Source: Desulfocapsa sp. (GTDB lineage: Bacteria; Desulfobacterota; Desulfobulbia; Desulfobulbales; Desulfocapsaceae). From it: a stretch of 10,155 nucleotides of DNA. The translations under genes and the position numbers were made by a program. Below, piece by piece: positions 1 through 6,813 of this stretch (the stretch's first letter is position 1; every line of letters begins with the position of its first letter). The stretch is from positions 1-10,155 of the forward strand of contig JAOZLI010000009.1 in NCBI GenBank assembly GCA_029934915.1, given 5' to 3'. The notes beneath the pieces were generated by a model. The model searched no databases. It saw only the letters and a program-made list of their open reading frames with translations, and was not told the DNA's origin.

Positions 1-7
1 AATGAAA

Positions 8-346
8 TTAGTCTTCTTTGTTCACTTTTTTGGGGTCTGAAAAATGCTTTTCCTGAAGCTGCTCATACATAGCCTTACCTATCCCCATACCATCACCTGC
101 CGCAGTCTGTCTCGCTAGTTCCATGTCGAGCATGTCCCGGTAAACATCCTCAGCCACTCCCTTCTCAAACATTTCGGAATCAGGGACTGTTTTACGCATG
201 GACTTGTACATTTCGTTGATATAAATGGCTTCAAATTCCCGACAGGATTTACGCAGTGCCTGCAATTCTTTGGAATTTGCCGTATCGCTTTTATTTTTAA
301 TATTTTCTGGTGTCAGAGACGCTCTTGGATCAATTGTAAGATTCAT
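8..346 (-). CDS. flgJ: Short rod-assembly protein FlgJ (rod-binding domain only)
   Basis: This 112-residue protein matches the N-terminal rod-capping domain of FlgJ, which binds rod subunits and guides their assembly in the periplasm. Visible family features are CREFEAIYINEMYKSMRKTV (35-54) and DMLDMELARQTAAGDGMGIG (71-90) followed by KAMYEQL. The C-terminal muramidase domain that makes enterobacterial FlgJ about 310 residues long is absent. The stop TAA at 8-10 is genuine and follows a normal charged tail, so this is a natural one-domain form and not a truncation by the window edge. Such forms are common outside Gammaproteobacteria, where a separate lytic enzyme opens the wall. The start overlaps the flgI stop by four bases (ATGA). 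There is no signal peptide, as expected for a protein exported by the flagellar apparatus. Confidence 0.93.
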   Translation of the reverse strand: MNLTIDPRASLTPENIKNKSDTANSKELQALRKSCREFEAIYINEMYKSMRKTVPDSEMFEKGVAEDVYRDMLDMELARQTAAGDGMGIGKAMYEQLQEKHFSDPKKVNKED

Positions 347-1458
347 AATACGATTAATTCTCCATGCATGGCACCAGCCACTTTAATTGCTTGAAAGATA
401 GCGATAAGATCACGTGGTGTTGCTCCTATTGCATTTAAGGCATCGGCAACAGCACCAATGGAAACACCTTCTTCGACAACCATTAGCTGGCCATCATCTT
501 CAATAATCTCAATTTGTGTTTCGGGAGCAGCGATGGTATTACCGCCTGCCAATGGATTAGGCTGCGTTACATCCAGACTTTCACGGATGACCAGAGAAAG
601 ATTTCCATGAGACACTGCTACGGTAGAAAGTCTGACATCCTGTCCCATAACGATGGTGCCTGTTCGTTCATTGACCACAACTCTGGCATTTGCATCGGTA
701 TCAATACGTAGTCGTTCAATGGATGCAACAAACTGCACCTTATTTTCAAGGAAAACCTCTGGAATAATGACTTTTATAGTGGTTGAATCCTCTGGGAACG
801 CTGTTCCAACACCGTACTTTTCATTGATTTTATTACTCATATTGCTGGCAGTGGTGAAATCAGCGGTTCTAAGGGAATAACGTAATGTGCCATCTTTGGC
901 AAATTTGCCGGGTGCCACTTTTTCGATAATGGCACCTCCCGATATTCTTCCCACTGTGGGATGATTTTTCTGGGCCTTGGCTGCCTTTCCACCAAAAGAA
1001 AATGCACCAATTGTCAGCGGCCCTTGTGCCACGGCATACACCTTACCATCTGCTCCTTTTAAGGGGGTCATCAATAGATTGCCACCAGCTAAACTGTTGG
1101 CATCTCCAATGGAGGAAACCTGCACATCGATGGTAGAACCGGGTTTTGCAAAGGGTGGTAACGTTGCATTGACCATAACTGCAGCCACATTTTTTACTTT
1201 TATCTTTTCAAATTCTGTTGGGTTGACTGTGATCCCTTGACGAACAAGCATGTTGTAGAGTGCTTGTCTGGTAAATAAAACTTTTTTTAGATCATCGCCA
1301 GTGGATGCAAGACCTGTGACAAGGCCATAGCCTATCAGCTGATTACTTCTTACTCCATTCAATTCTGCAATATCTTTTATTCTCGCTCCCCATGAAAATG
1401 AGCAAAATAAAGAGGATAAAAGAAAAGAAAAACATATGGTGAAGACTGTTTTTTTCAT
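343..1458 (-). CDS. flgI: Flagellar P-ring protein FlgI
   Basis: FlgI forms the P ring in the peptidoglycan layer around the distal rod, assembled with help from FlgA. The 371 residues match the family (about 365-370). Residues 1-24 form a Sec signal peptide with cleavage near SWGA. The conserved start follows: ARIKDIAELNGVRSNQLIGY and then GLVTGLASTGD. Later blocks typical of FlgI are GSTIDVQVSSIGDANSLAGG, TPLKGADGKVYAVAQGPLTI, RVVVNERTGTIVMGQDVRLS and the C-terminal AIKVAGAMHGELIVL. The mature protein has no cysteine, unlike the disulfide-bearing Salmonella FlgI. GGAG lies about 6 bases before the ATG. The stop overlaps the flgJ start in an ATGA, a strong sign of translational coupling. Confidence 0.98.
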   Translation of the reverse strand: MKKTVFTICFSFLLSSLFCSFSWGARIKDIAELNGVRSNQLIGYGLVTGLASTGDDLKKVLFTRQALYNMLVRQGITVNPTEFEKIKVKNVAAVMVNATLPPFAKPGSTIDVQVSSIGDANSLAGGNLLMTPLKGADGKVYAVAQGPLTIGAFSFGGKAAKAQKNHPTVGRISGGAIIEKVAPGKFAKDGTLRYSLRTADFTTASNMSNKINEKYGVGTAFPEDSTTIKVIIPEVFLENKVQFVASIERLRIDTDANARVVVNERTGTIVMGQDVRLSTVAVSHGNLSLVIRESLDVTQPNPLAGGNTIAAPETQIEIIEDDGQLMVVEEGVSIGAVADALNAIGATPRDLIAIFQAIKVAGAMHGELIVL

Positions 1459-1472
1459 GCTGTCTCCAGTGG

Positions 1473-2165
1473 TTAAAATGGCCAGATATTGTCAAGAGTA
1501 CGTACCAGCCAGCCAGGTTTCTGTTTGTCGCTGATTACACCTTTGCCGGTGTAAGAAATCTTGGCATTAAGTACATGTTTTGAATCAACGGTATTGTTAG
1601 CCATGATATCGATTTGACGTATAATGCCTGTCATATAAATAACTTGAACTTCATTGTTGACACGTACCTCTTTACCGCCACGGACTTTTAAATTTCCATT
1701 GGGATACACATCAATCACCTGTGCTGTGAGGGAAGCAACCAGGTCTTCTTTTCTGACAGTGGTTCCTGCACCAGAAAATTTGTTGGAATAGTTTGCTGTA
1801 ACAAGGTTTTGTAAGTCAAGCTTTGGATGCTCGGTAATCCATTTGGAATTTTCAAGGCCAAAAAGATTGGTGATGCCTGCTGACATGTCACTAGTTCTGT
1901 CTGTCGATGTCGATGCCTGTTTGGAAGCACTGGCTTTCTCAGAAATTGTGATAGTCACGATATCGCCGACTGTTCTGGCCTTAAGATCAGCGTAAAGAGA
2001 GTGCTGCTCACCAGGCCACAGCGATCCATCAGTACGTTCCGATTCTTTTCTGGTCTGGATTTCCTCCAGGGGCTCTGGTATTTCAACCACGTCATCATAA
2101 CTTTTAGAGCAGGAACAGAGAAGGGATACCACAATACAACAGGATAAAAGGTTGAGTAATTTCAT
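1473..2165 (-). CDS. flgH: Flagellar L-ring lipoprotein FlgH
   Basis: FlgH forms the L ring, the outer-membrane bushing through which the rod turns. The 230 residues match the family. A lipoprotein signal peptide ends in the lipobox LCSC, so C19 is the expected lipidated residue after cleavage. GSLWPGEQHSLYADLKART and VGDIVTITISEKASAS (about 47-82) are the typical FlgH N-terminal region. GNLKVRGGKEVRVNNEVQVI followed by GIIRQIDI is the conserved C-terminal part, and the protein ends in the aromatic tail of the family. It begins at the base after the flgA stop and ends 14 bases before flgI. Its presence shows that the host has an outer membrane. Confidence 0.97.
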   Translation of the reverse strand: MKLLNLLSCCIVVSLLCSCSKSYDDVVEIPEPLEEIQTRKESERTDGSLWPGEQHSLYADLKARTVGDIVTITISEKASASKQASTSTDRTSDMSAGITNLFGLENSKWITEHPKLDLQNLVTANYSNKFSGAGTTVRKEDLVASLTAQVIDVYPNGNLKVRGGKEVRVNNEVQVIYMTGIIRQIDIMANNTVDSKHVLNAKISYTGKGVISDKQKPGWLVRTLDNIWPF

Positions 2166-3113
2166 TTAAATTTGCACCTCCACAATCCCTGGAGAAGAGA
2201 CCTTACAGAAGACATTCTTATTGGATCGTAAATTTTTAACACGGATAATTTGATCTTGTTTTCCGTCCATGGCTGCCATTCCTGTGGCAGTCAGATGTAA
2301 CCCATTTTGCTGAACAATCATTTTTACCAGTTGTCCTTTACGAATTACCGGTGGAAATTCAATGTGATTAATATTTAGAACAGATCCTGAACGTTGACTT
2401 TTAATAAGTTTTTTTCCAATGACCATCCGTAAGTTGGTACAAGGAGAGCGAAGTTCAGATAGGTTTTTAGTTTTCATTTCCACCATTTCAGGTCGGATGA
2501 TGGTGTTTCTTCGGACACTCTGGTTCAGCACTGCTACAGGTGCCATGGCCTTGAGAGTGCCACGGATGGATATGTTTTTAATTACTTTATTGTTTACTTT
2601 GTAAATCAATGAAAATCTTTTGCTGCCAAGAATATTCGGGTCAGAAGGAATAATAGTTATATCAAGGGTGCCAGTGGGAAGCAAAAAGGGTAGGGGCAGT
2701 TGTCTTGGGGTGAAAGAGTATTCTGCCACGGGTAAATCTTCCACTTGGTCGAGAAGATATTCCTGGATAGCATTTTCAATATCCACAGCAGTAATTCGAA
2801 GGCTTTTTCTTGTAATAACTATGGCTAGTGCGCCATTCCATTGTACTTTTTGTTGATCGTCAAGCTGATGCTGGAGTTTGTTAATTACAGTTTCCTTTGT
2901 AATTGTTAAGGGCTTGTCCAGAGAATGTGCATTAGCAATATGTCTTGAAGAGAGTGCAGTGCTCAAATCGGATTCTTCGGAAAAAATGGCAATATCACCA
3001 AGAGTAACTATGCTTTCTGTAACTTCTGCTTCGGGAAGAAGAGTAACTTCCAGTCCATTACAGGTGACCGGGAAGAACAATAGCATTATAAGAAGTACGA
3101 AAGATTTACGCAT
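2166..3113 (-). CDS. flgA: P-ring assembly chaperone FlgA
   Basis: FlgA is a periplasmic chaperone needed for polymerising FlgI into the P ring around the rod. Residues 1-20 form a Sec signal peptide: basic start MRKSF, hydrophobic core, and probable cleavage near CNG. The C-terminal part (about 190-315) is the SAF-type FlgA domain, visible as APVAVLNQSVRRNTIIRPEM, a central VIGKK, and then IRKGQLVKMIVQQNGLHLTA with TGMAAMDGKQDQIIRVKN. At 315 residues it is longer than the enterobacterial protein (about 220). The extra N-terminal module (about 22-130), including VTLGDIAIF, is common in longer FlgA proteins. Two cysteines outside the signal (C225, C303) could pair in the periplasm. It starts 3 bases after flgG and abuts flgH directly. 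The family is clear; the role comes from Salmonella. Confidence 0.93.
   Translation of the reverse strand: MRKSFVLLIMLLFFPVTCNGLEVTLLPEAEVTESIVTLGDIAIFSEESDLSTALSSRHIANAHSLDKPLTITKETVINKLQHQLDDQQKVQWNGALAIVITRKSLRITAVDIENAIQEYLLDQVEDLPVAEYSFTPRQLPLPFLLPTGTLDITIIPSDPNILGSKRFSLIYKVNNKVIKNISIRGTLKAMAPVAVLNQSVRRNTIIRPEMVEMKTKNLSELRSPCTNLRMVIGKKLIKSQRSGSVLNINHIEFPPVIRKGQLVKMIVQQNGLHLTATGMAAMDGKQDQIIRVKNLRSNKNVFCKVSSPGIVEVQI
2175..2181 (-). promoter_or_regulatory. Shine-Dalgarno of flgH inside the end of flgA
   Basis: GGAGGTG on the minus strand lies within the last flgA codons (VEVQI), 9 bases before the flgH ATG. It is the strongest ribosome site in the ring-gene block. Because flgA stops with TAA directly against the flgH ATG, it fixes the flgH start and fits coupled translation. 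Confidence 0.7.
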
Positions 3114-3116
3114 ACA

Positions 3117-3902
3117 CTACACCAGGTTGTTGGTCGTTTGCATCATTTCATCGGATGTCGAGATTGTTTTGGAATTGATCTCATAGGCACGTTGAGTGGT
3201 GATCATTGTGGCCATTTCTTCTACAATGTTCACATTCGAACCCTCCAGAAAAGATTGCAGCAGCAGTCCATAGCCATCTTCTCCAGGGGTTCCTGCCTGT
3301 GCATCACCGGATGCATCAGTTTCTCTGAAAAGATTTCTGCCTACAGCAATCAGACCGCCATTGTTGGTAAATGTTACGGTTTCAAACTGGCCAAATTCGG
3401 TGGATTCTGTATCATCGCCAACGAGTGCGCTGACGACACCGGTTTCACTGATTGTTATTTGTCTTGAGCCATCAGGGACGGTAATGCCGGGAGTCAAGGG
3501 GTAGCCGTCTGATGTGGTCATACGTCCATCGCTATCAAGTTTAAACGAACCAGCACGGGTATAGGCCGTTTCACCATTTGGAAGGTCAACCTGGTAAAAT
3601 CCGTGCCCTTCAATGGCAACGTCCAGCTCATTGCCGGTATTTATCAGATCACCTTGGGTGAATATCTTTTGCACTGCAGCCGGGCGAACACCAAGGCCGA
3701 CCTGAATACCCGTTGGAGATTCTGTGTCCACTGAAGTCTGGGAGCCGGGAACGCGCATAATCTGATACATTAAATCCTGAAAATCAGCGCGGCTTTTCTT
3801 GAATCCTGAAGTGGAAACATTGGCAAGGTTATTTGCTATTACATCAAGGTTTAACTGCTGTGCATTCATGCCGGTGGTGCCGGTCCAGAGTGATCGTATC
3901 AT
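3117..3902 (-). CDS. flgG: Flagellar distal rod protein FlgG
   Basis: FlgG forms the distal rod that passes through the P and L rings and meets the hook. The 261 residues are the standard length (Salmonella FlgG has 260). The start MIRSLWTGTTGMNAQQLNLD and LDVIANNLANVSTSGFKKS (19-37) are typical of FlgG. The FlgG-type loop (about 47-70) precedes PAAVQKIFTQGDL. GHGFYQVDLPNGETAYTRAG marks the central domain, and EGSNVNIVEEMATMITTQRA the C-terminal helix. A good Shine-Dalgarno (AAAGGA) lies 5 bases before the ATG. The 37-base gap from flgF has no terminator that I can see, so flgF and flgG should be one transcript. flgA follows after 3 bases. Identity is secure. Confidence 0.97.
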   Translation of the reverse strand: MIRSLWTGTTGMNAQQLNLDVIANNLANVSTSGFKKSRADFQDLMYQIMRVPGSQTSVDTESPTGIQVGLGVRPAAVQKIFTQGDLINTGNELDVAIEGHGFYQVDLPNGETAYTRAGSFKLDSDGRMTTSDGYPLTPGITVPDGSRQITISETGVVSALVGDDTESTEFGQFETVTFTNNGGLIAVGRNLFRETDASGDAQAGTPGEDGYGLLLQSFLEGSNVNIVEEMATMITTQRAYEINSKTISTSDEMMQTTNNLV

Positions 3903-3939
3903 AATTTTCCTTTATGAATAGTATGTTGTGTACGTTTTT

Positions 3940-4689
3940 TTACCCAATGGAACCTAGTTCGTCCTGTTTCTGGCCAAGTTTTGAATAGTTTTTCATAACT
4001 TTTTGATAGCTTTCAAAAGCACGATTGGTGGCGATCATCAGAGCCATTTCTTCAGTCATGTTAATATTAGAAAGTTCAAGACTTCCCACGGCAAGATTTG
4101 GTTCATCAACGGGGATTGCACGTCCTTCATCTTCCAGTGAAAAAAGTGTGTCTGTGGCCCGTTTTAAAAATTTATTGTCATTTATGGTGGTGATGCCGAT
4201 GGATCCGACCACATTTCGAGTACCATCAGGGGAGAGTGTTGAAATATCTCCAAGGCTGTTCACTGATATTTTTGATGAATCAGAATCTGGTATAATAATA
4301 GGAGCATTTGCATCATCGAGGACGGGTAAATTATTACCGGTAAGAAGTAATCCTGTCCTGTCCACGTGGAAATCACCTCGTCGTGTATATTGTACGCCGT
4401 CCGGGGTTTGAATTTTAAAGAAACCATCGCCATAAATTCCAACATCCAGAGGGTTTCCAGTTCCTCTCATTGAGCCTTCTGAAAAGTCGGTGAAATTATT
4501 TCGAATACGGTTGTAATTAATCCCCTTGGCATCAGTCATTTGTTGCTCGCCACGTAAAATGGACTCAAAAGACATGCGATTTTTCTTGTAGCCAATGGTG
4601 CTGATATTGGCAAGATTGGCTGAAATGTTTGCCAGTTGTTGTTCGCGGGCTATTGCTCCTGAAAGTACGCTGTATTTTCCTAAGACCAT
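3940..4689 (-). CDS. flgF: Flagellar distal rod protein FlgF
   Basis: FlgF is one of the axial proteins of the rod, between the proximal rod and FlgG. The 249 residues fit the family. The N-terminal helix carries the rod/hook-family signature in ANISANLANISTIGYKKN (20-37). The middle has GNPLDVGIYGDGFFKIQTPD and YTRRGDFHVDRTG, shared by FlgE/F/G proteins. The C-terminal helix has NINMTEEMALMIATNRAFES, which with the N-terminal helix forms the inner core of the tube. FlgF rather than FlgG is assigned because the clearer FlgG follows directly and FlgF proteins are usually the more divergent member of the pair. The ATG at 4689 is the first after an in-frame TAG. It lacks a Shine-Dalgarno and is preceded by A tracts, so initiation may rely on an unstructured A-rich leader. 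Confidence 0.93.
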   Translation of the reverse strand: MVLGKYSVLSGAIAREQQLANISANLANISTIGYKKNRMSFESILRGEQQMTDAKGINYNRIRNNFTDFSEGSMRGTGNPLDVGIYGDGFFKIQTPDGVQYTRRGDFHVDRTGLLLTGNNLPVLDDANAPIIIPDSDSSKISVNSLGDISTLSPDGTRNVVGSIGITTINDNKFLKRATDTLFSLEDEGRAIPVDEPNLAVGSLELSNINMTEEMALMIATNRAFESYQKVMKNYSKLGQKQDELGSIG

Positions 4690-4768
4690 TTTTTTTGTTT
4701 TTTTTAAAGTTGTCTGTAGCTATACATATTTCTAAGTAATTATTGTATTATTTATCGGTCAGTTGCTT
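4690..4768 (-). other. Only sizeable intergenic gap: A-rich flgF leader
   Basis: The 79 bases between the SwrB-like gene and flgF hold the -10 part of the sigma-28 promoter match and a leader with no recognisable Shine-Dalgarno. Just before the flgF start the minus strand has two runs of eight A separated by one C; the second run includes the A of the start codon. I see no convincing terminator hairpin, so read-through from fliA into flgF is also likely. Confidence 0.7.
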
Positions 4769-4779
4769 CTAATTCTTTA
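4752..4779 (-). promoter_or_regulatory. Probable sigma-28 (FliA) promoter for flgFGAHIJ
   Basis: On the minus strand, TAAAGAAT (4779-4772) is followed after 12 bases by ACCGATAA (4759-4752). The enterobacterial FliA consensus is TAAAGTTT, 11 bases, GCCGATAA, so the match is 6 of 8 and 7 of 8 with a spacer one base longer. The -35 element overlaps the end of the SwrB-like gene. The start point would fall near 4744, giving a leader of about 55 bases before flgF. A TACAAT hexamer (4742-4747) could instead be a sigma-70 -10 box, but no good -35 box accompanies it. Confidence 0.6.
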
Positions 4780-5158
4780 CCCTAAGGTCAACAAGCTTCA
4801 GTAGTTGATTGATTTCGTGACATGATATACCAAGGGCAGATTCTATTTTATCACTCTGCATTCCTGACTTAAGCATACTCTCAGCATATCCGTATCGTTC
4901 AGGTGCCTGATGCTTTGTGTTTTTCTGACTGTACATGCTGCGTGATTTCTGAAGATCTGTGCTTACTTCAGCCAATTTCAGACTATTTTGAAAATCTTGT
5001 TCCCTGGTTTCTTTTTCCTGTGCTGCGCTGAGTTCATCCTGCAATTTTTTAAGCGATTTGATATGTTTTGCACCTCGTCTCTGAAATACAAGTAAACGCC
5101 AAAATATGAGGAGGCAGAGGATTAATGCGATAGCGGTAATTGGATTGATGGTAACCAT
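4769..5158 (-). CDS. Small membrane-anchored coiled-coil protein, SwrB/DUF2802-like
   Basis: This 129-residue protein lies 8 bases after fliA, with the Shine-Dalgarno AGGTGA overlapping the fliA stop, so the two are almost certainly co-expressed. Residues 4-25 form one hydrophobic segment ending in basic residues (RLLVFQRRGAKH), which predicts an N-in anchor with a cytoplasmic body. Residues about 33-72 are charged and helical, with coiled-coil character. Residues 89-124 form a compact helical end with MLKSGMQSDKIESALGISCH followed by EINQLLKL. That pattern resembles the helix-turn-helix-like tail of DUF2802/DUF6115 proteins and of Bacillus SwrB, which also lies immediately after its sigma-28 gene and promotes flagellar export and hook-basal-body assembly. 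The domain link is by eye; the exact role here is unknown. An assembly or export accessory factor is the best guess. Confidence 0.85.
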   Translation of the reverse strand: MVTINPITAIALILCLLIFWRLLVFQRRGAKHIKSLKKLQDELSAAQEKETREQDFQNSLKLAEVSTDLQKSRSMYSQKNTKHQAPERYGYAESMLKSGMQSDKIESALGISCHEINQLLKLVDLRVKN

Positions 5159-5166
5159 TTTTTCAC

Positions 5167-5898
5167 CTAATCAATAGCGTTTTGAACTTTCGTTCTTAGT
5201 TTTAACAATGCCTGGCTATGCAGTTGAGAGATACGTCCTTCTGATACTTCTAAAACTTCAGCGATTTCTTTTTGTGAAAGTTCTTCATAGTAATATAGCG
5301 AAATAACCAATCGTTCTTTTTCCGAAAGTTGTTCAAGAATTGTTGCAAACACCTTTGTAAGTTCATGTTCTTCAAGGATGCTGACAGGGGAAGCACTTTT
5401 GTGGTGATCTATAAGCGCATCCTGGAAGGACCGCCCCGTGTCTGAATGATCAAGGGTTTCATTGAGACTGACACAACCAAGATGGCTCACCTGTCCAAGC
5501 TGCTTTTGATATTCTTCAAGGGTGAGTTCCATTCTGTCGGCCATTTCCTGCTCATCGGGGCATCTGCCAAGTTTCCGTTCAAGCTCTGCCATACATCTGC
5601 TTTGACTTGTCTGCTTTTCACGAAGAGATCTTGAAAACCAGTCAAGTTTTCGCATTTCATCAAGGATTGCACCACGTATGCGATATTCTGCAAATGTTTT
5701 AAAAAGGATCTTTTTTTCGGGTTTGAATTTGTTTGCAGCATCAATAAGTCCCATCATACCGGCGCTGCGCATATCATCCCGGTTCATAAAAGAAGGAACC
5801 TGAGTAACCATTCTTCCTGCTAAGATATCAACAAGATAGAGATGGTCTTTGATAAGTGTTGTCCGGTCTTCAGGAAGTTGTTGAGGTGTGTAGGTCAT
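5167..5898 (-). CDS. fliA: Flagellar sigma factor 28 (FliA)
   Basis: This is the alternative sigma factor that directs RNA polymerase to late flagellar and chemotaxis promoters. In most bacteria the anti-sigma factor FlgM holds it inactive until the hook-basal body is complete. The 243 residues match the family length. Region 2 covers about 12-93 and includes DDMRSAGMMGLIDAANKF, FKTFAEYRIRGAILDEMR and DWFSRSLR, the typical FliA/SigD/WhiG junction. Region 3 covers about 95-140. Region 4 (about 180-240) carries the helix-turn-helix LSQKEIAEVLEVSEGRISQL. The start at 5898 has AGAGG 7 bases upstream, inside the end of flhG, which lies 3 bases away. A good sigma-28 promoter match lies downstream before flgF, so FliA probably acts within its own cluster. 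No flgM is visible in the window. Confidence 0.97.
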   Translation of the reverse strand: MTYTPQQLPEDRTTLIKDHLYLVDILAGRMVTQVPSFMNRDDMRSAGMMGLIDAANKFKPEKKILFKTFAEYRIRGAILDEMRKLDWFSRSLREKQTSQSRCMAELERKLGRCPDEQEMADRMELTLEEYQKQLGQVSHLGCVSLNETLDHSDTGRSFQDALIDHHKSASPVSILEEHELTKVFATILEQLSEKERLVISLYYYEELSQKEIAEVLEVSEGRISQLHSQALLKLRTKVQNAID

Positions 5899-5901
5899 AG
5901 G

Positions 5902-6813
5902 TTAACCTCTTCCGCCAATATCAAGCAGACGTTTCCAAAAAAATTGTACGCCGCCCTTAGGTGGTGACTGCTGCTGTTCTGAACAAATTGTGGCAGCAAG
6001 TTGGGCAAAAGCTGATGAAATTTTTGATGACGGATACAAATCTACCATTACACGTTGTTTGCGTATGGCATCGATCATCTGTCTGTCTGCAGGTATTGAT
6101 CCTAAGAAATCAATTGAAATATCAAGGTAACGGTTGGATACCATCGTTAATTTTCTGTACACATCCAAGGCTTCGTTATCATTCTGAACCTGATTGACTA
6201 CCAGGTTAAATGATTTCTCATGGTATTGGGTTGAAAGTAGTTTCATAAGCGCATAGGCATCTGTTATGGCGGTGGGATCGGGTGTGGTTACCACAAGAAT
6301 TTCCTGCGCGGCAGTATTGAAATAGGTTACATTTTCAGAGATTCCAGCCTCTGTATCGATAAGCACAAAATCAAAATCATTGTGCATGGTATCAAGGCCA
6401 TCCAACAGTTTAAGTTTCTGTCTTGAATCAAGCCTGGTGAAATTCTGAACCCCGGATCCTGCTGGTAGAATTTTTATTCCATGGGGTGCTTCCACTATGA
6501 TTTCAGAAAGCTCATAATCACCTGAGAAGAAATGATTGAGGTTGTATTTGGGTGCCAGGCCAAAAACAACATCAATATTGGCAAGGCCAAGATCCGCATC
6601 GAGTATAAGAACTTTTTTACCAATTTTAGCCATGGCTACTGCCATGTTGGCAACAACTGCTGTTTTACCCACTCCTCCCTTGCCACTGGTTATGGCGTAG
6701 ACCCTGGTGGCAGTGTCTCTAGTACTGGAGACAGGCGCTTGCGGCGAGCTACGTTCCATGGCTCGCAGACTATCTGCCTGATCCTGCACAACAGCATTGT
6801 GTAAATTACTCAT
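5902..6813 (-). CDS. flhG: MinD-like ATPase FlhG (FleN), flagellar number control
   Basis: FlhG is a MinD/ParA-type ATPase that limits flagellar number and stimulates the FlhF GTPase. From the start chosen here it has 303 residues. The N-terminal DQADSLR (11-17) matches the DQAxxLR motif known to activate FlhF. The deviant Walker A GKGGVGKT is at 44-51 and LDADLGLANID at 71-81. The family's usual DTGAG appears as DTEAG (153-157), a change from the common form. The C-terminal GVQFFWKRLLDIG looks like an amphipathic membrane-targeting helix. The frame also has an ATG at 6828, but nothing resembling a Shine-Dalgarno precedes it, whereas AAGGA lies 7 bases before the ATG at 6813; I therefore take 6813. 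This start still overlaps flhF by 8 bases. The stop is 3 bases before fliA. Confidence 0.96.
   Translation of the reverse strand: MSNLHNAVVQDQADSLRAMERSSPQAPVSSTRDTATRVYAITSGKGGVGKTAVVANMAVAMAKIGKKVLILDADLGLANIDVVFGLAPKYNLNHFFSGDYELSEIIVEAPHGIKILPAGSGVQNFTRLDSRQKLKLLDGLDTMHNDFDFVLIDTEAGISENVTYFNTAAQEILVVTTPDPTAITDAYALMKLLSTQYHEKSFNLVVNQVQNDNEALDVYRKLTMVSNRYLDISIDFLGSIPADRQMIDAIRKQRVMVDLYPSSKISSAFAQLAATICSEQQQSPPKGGVQFFWKRLLDIGGRG

Noticed and set aside
4025..4411. Plus-strand open frame of 128 codons opposite flgF.
   Set aside because: It is fully antisense to a well-supported gene, and its translation shows no recognisable domain.
4709..4730. Imperfect inverted repeat TGTATAGCTACA in the flgF leader, considered as an operator or terminator stem.
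   Set aside because: The arms are only four bases and no U-run follows on the transcript, so it is within chance expectation.
5487..5744. Minus-strand frame of 85 codons within fliA in another frame.
   Set aside because: It is entirely inside fliA, whose own frame carries all sigma-28 motifs; its composition looks random.
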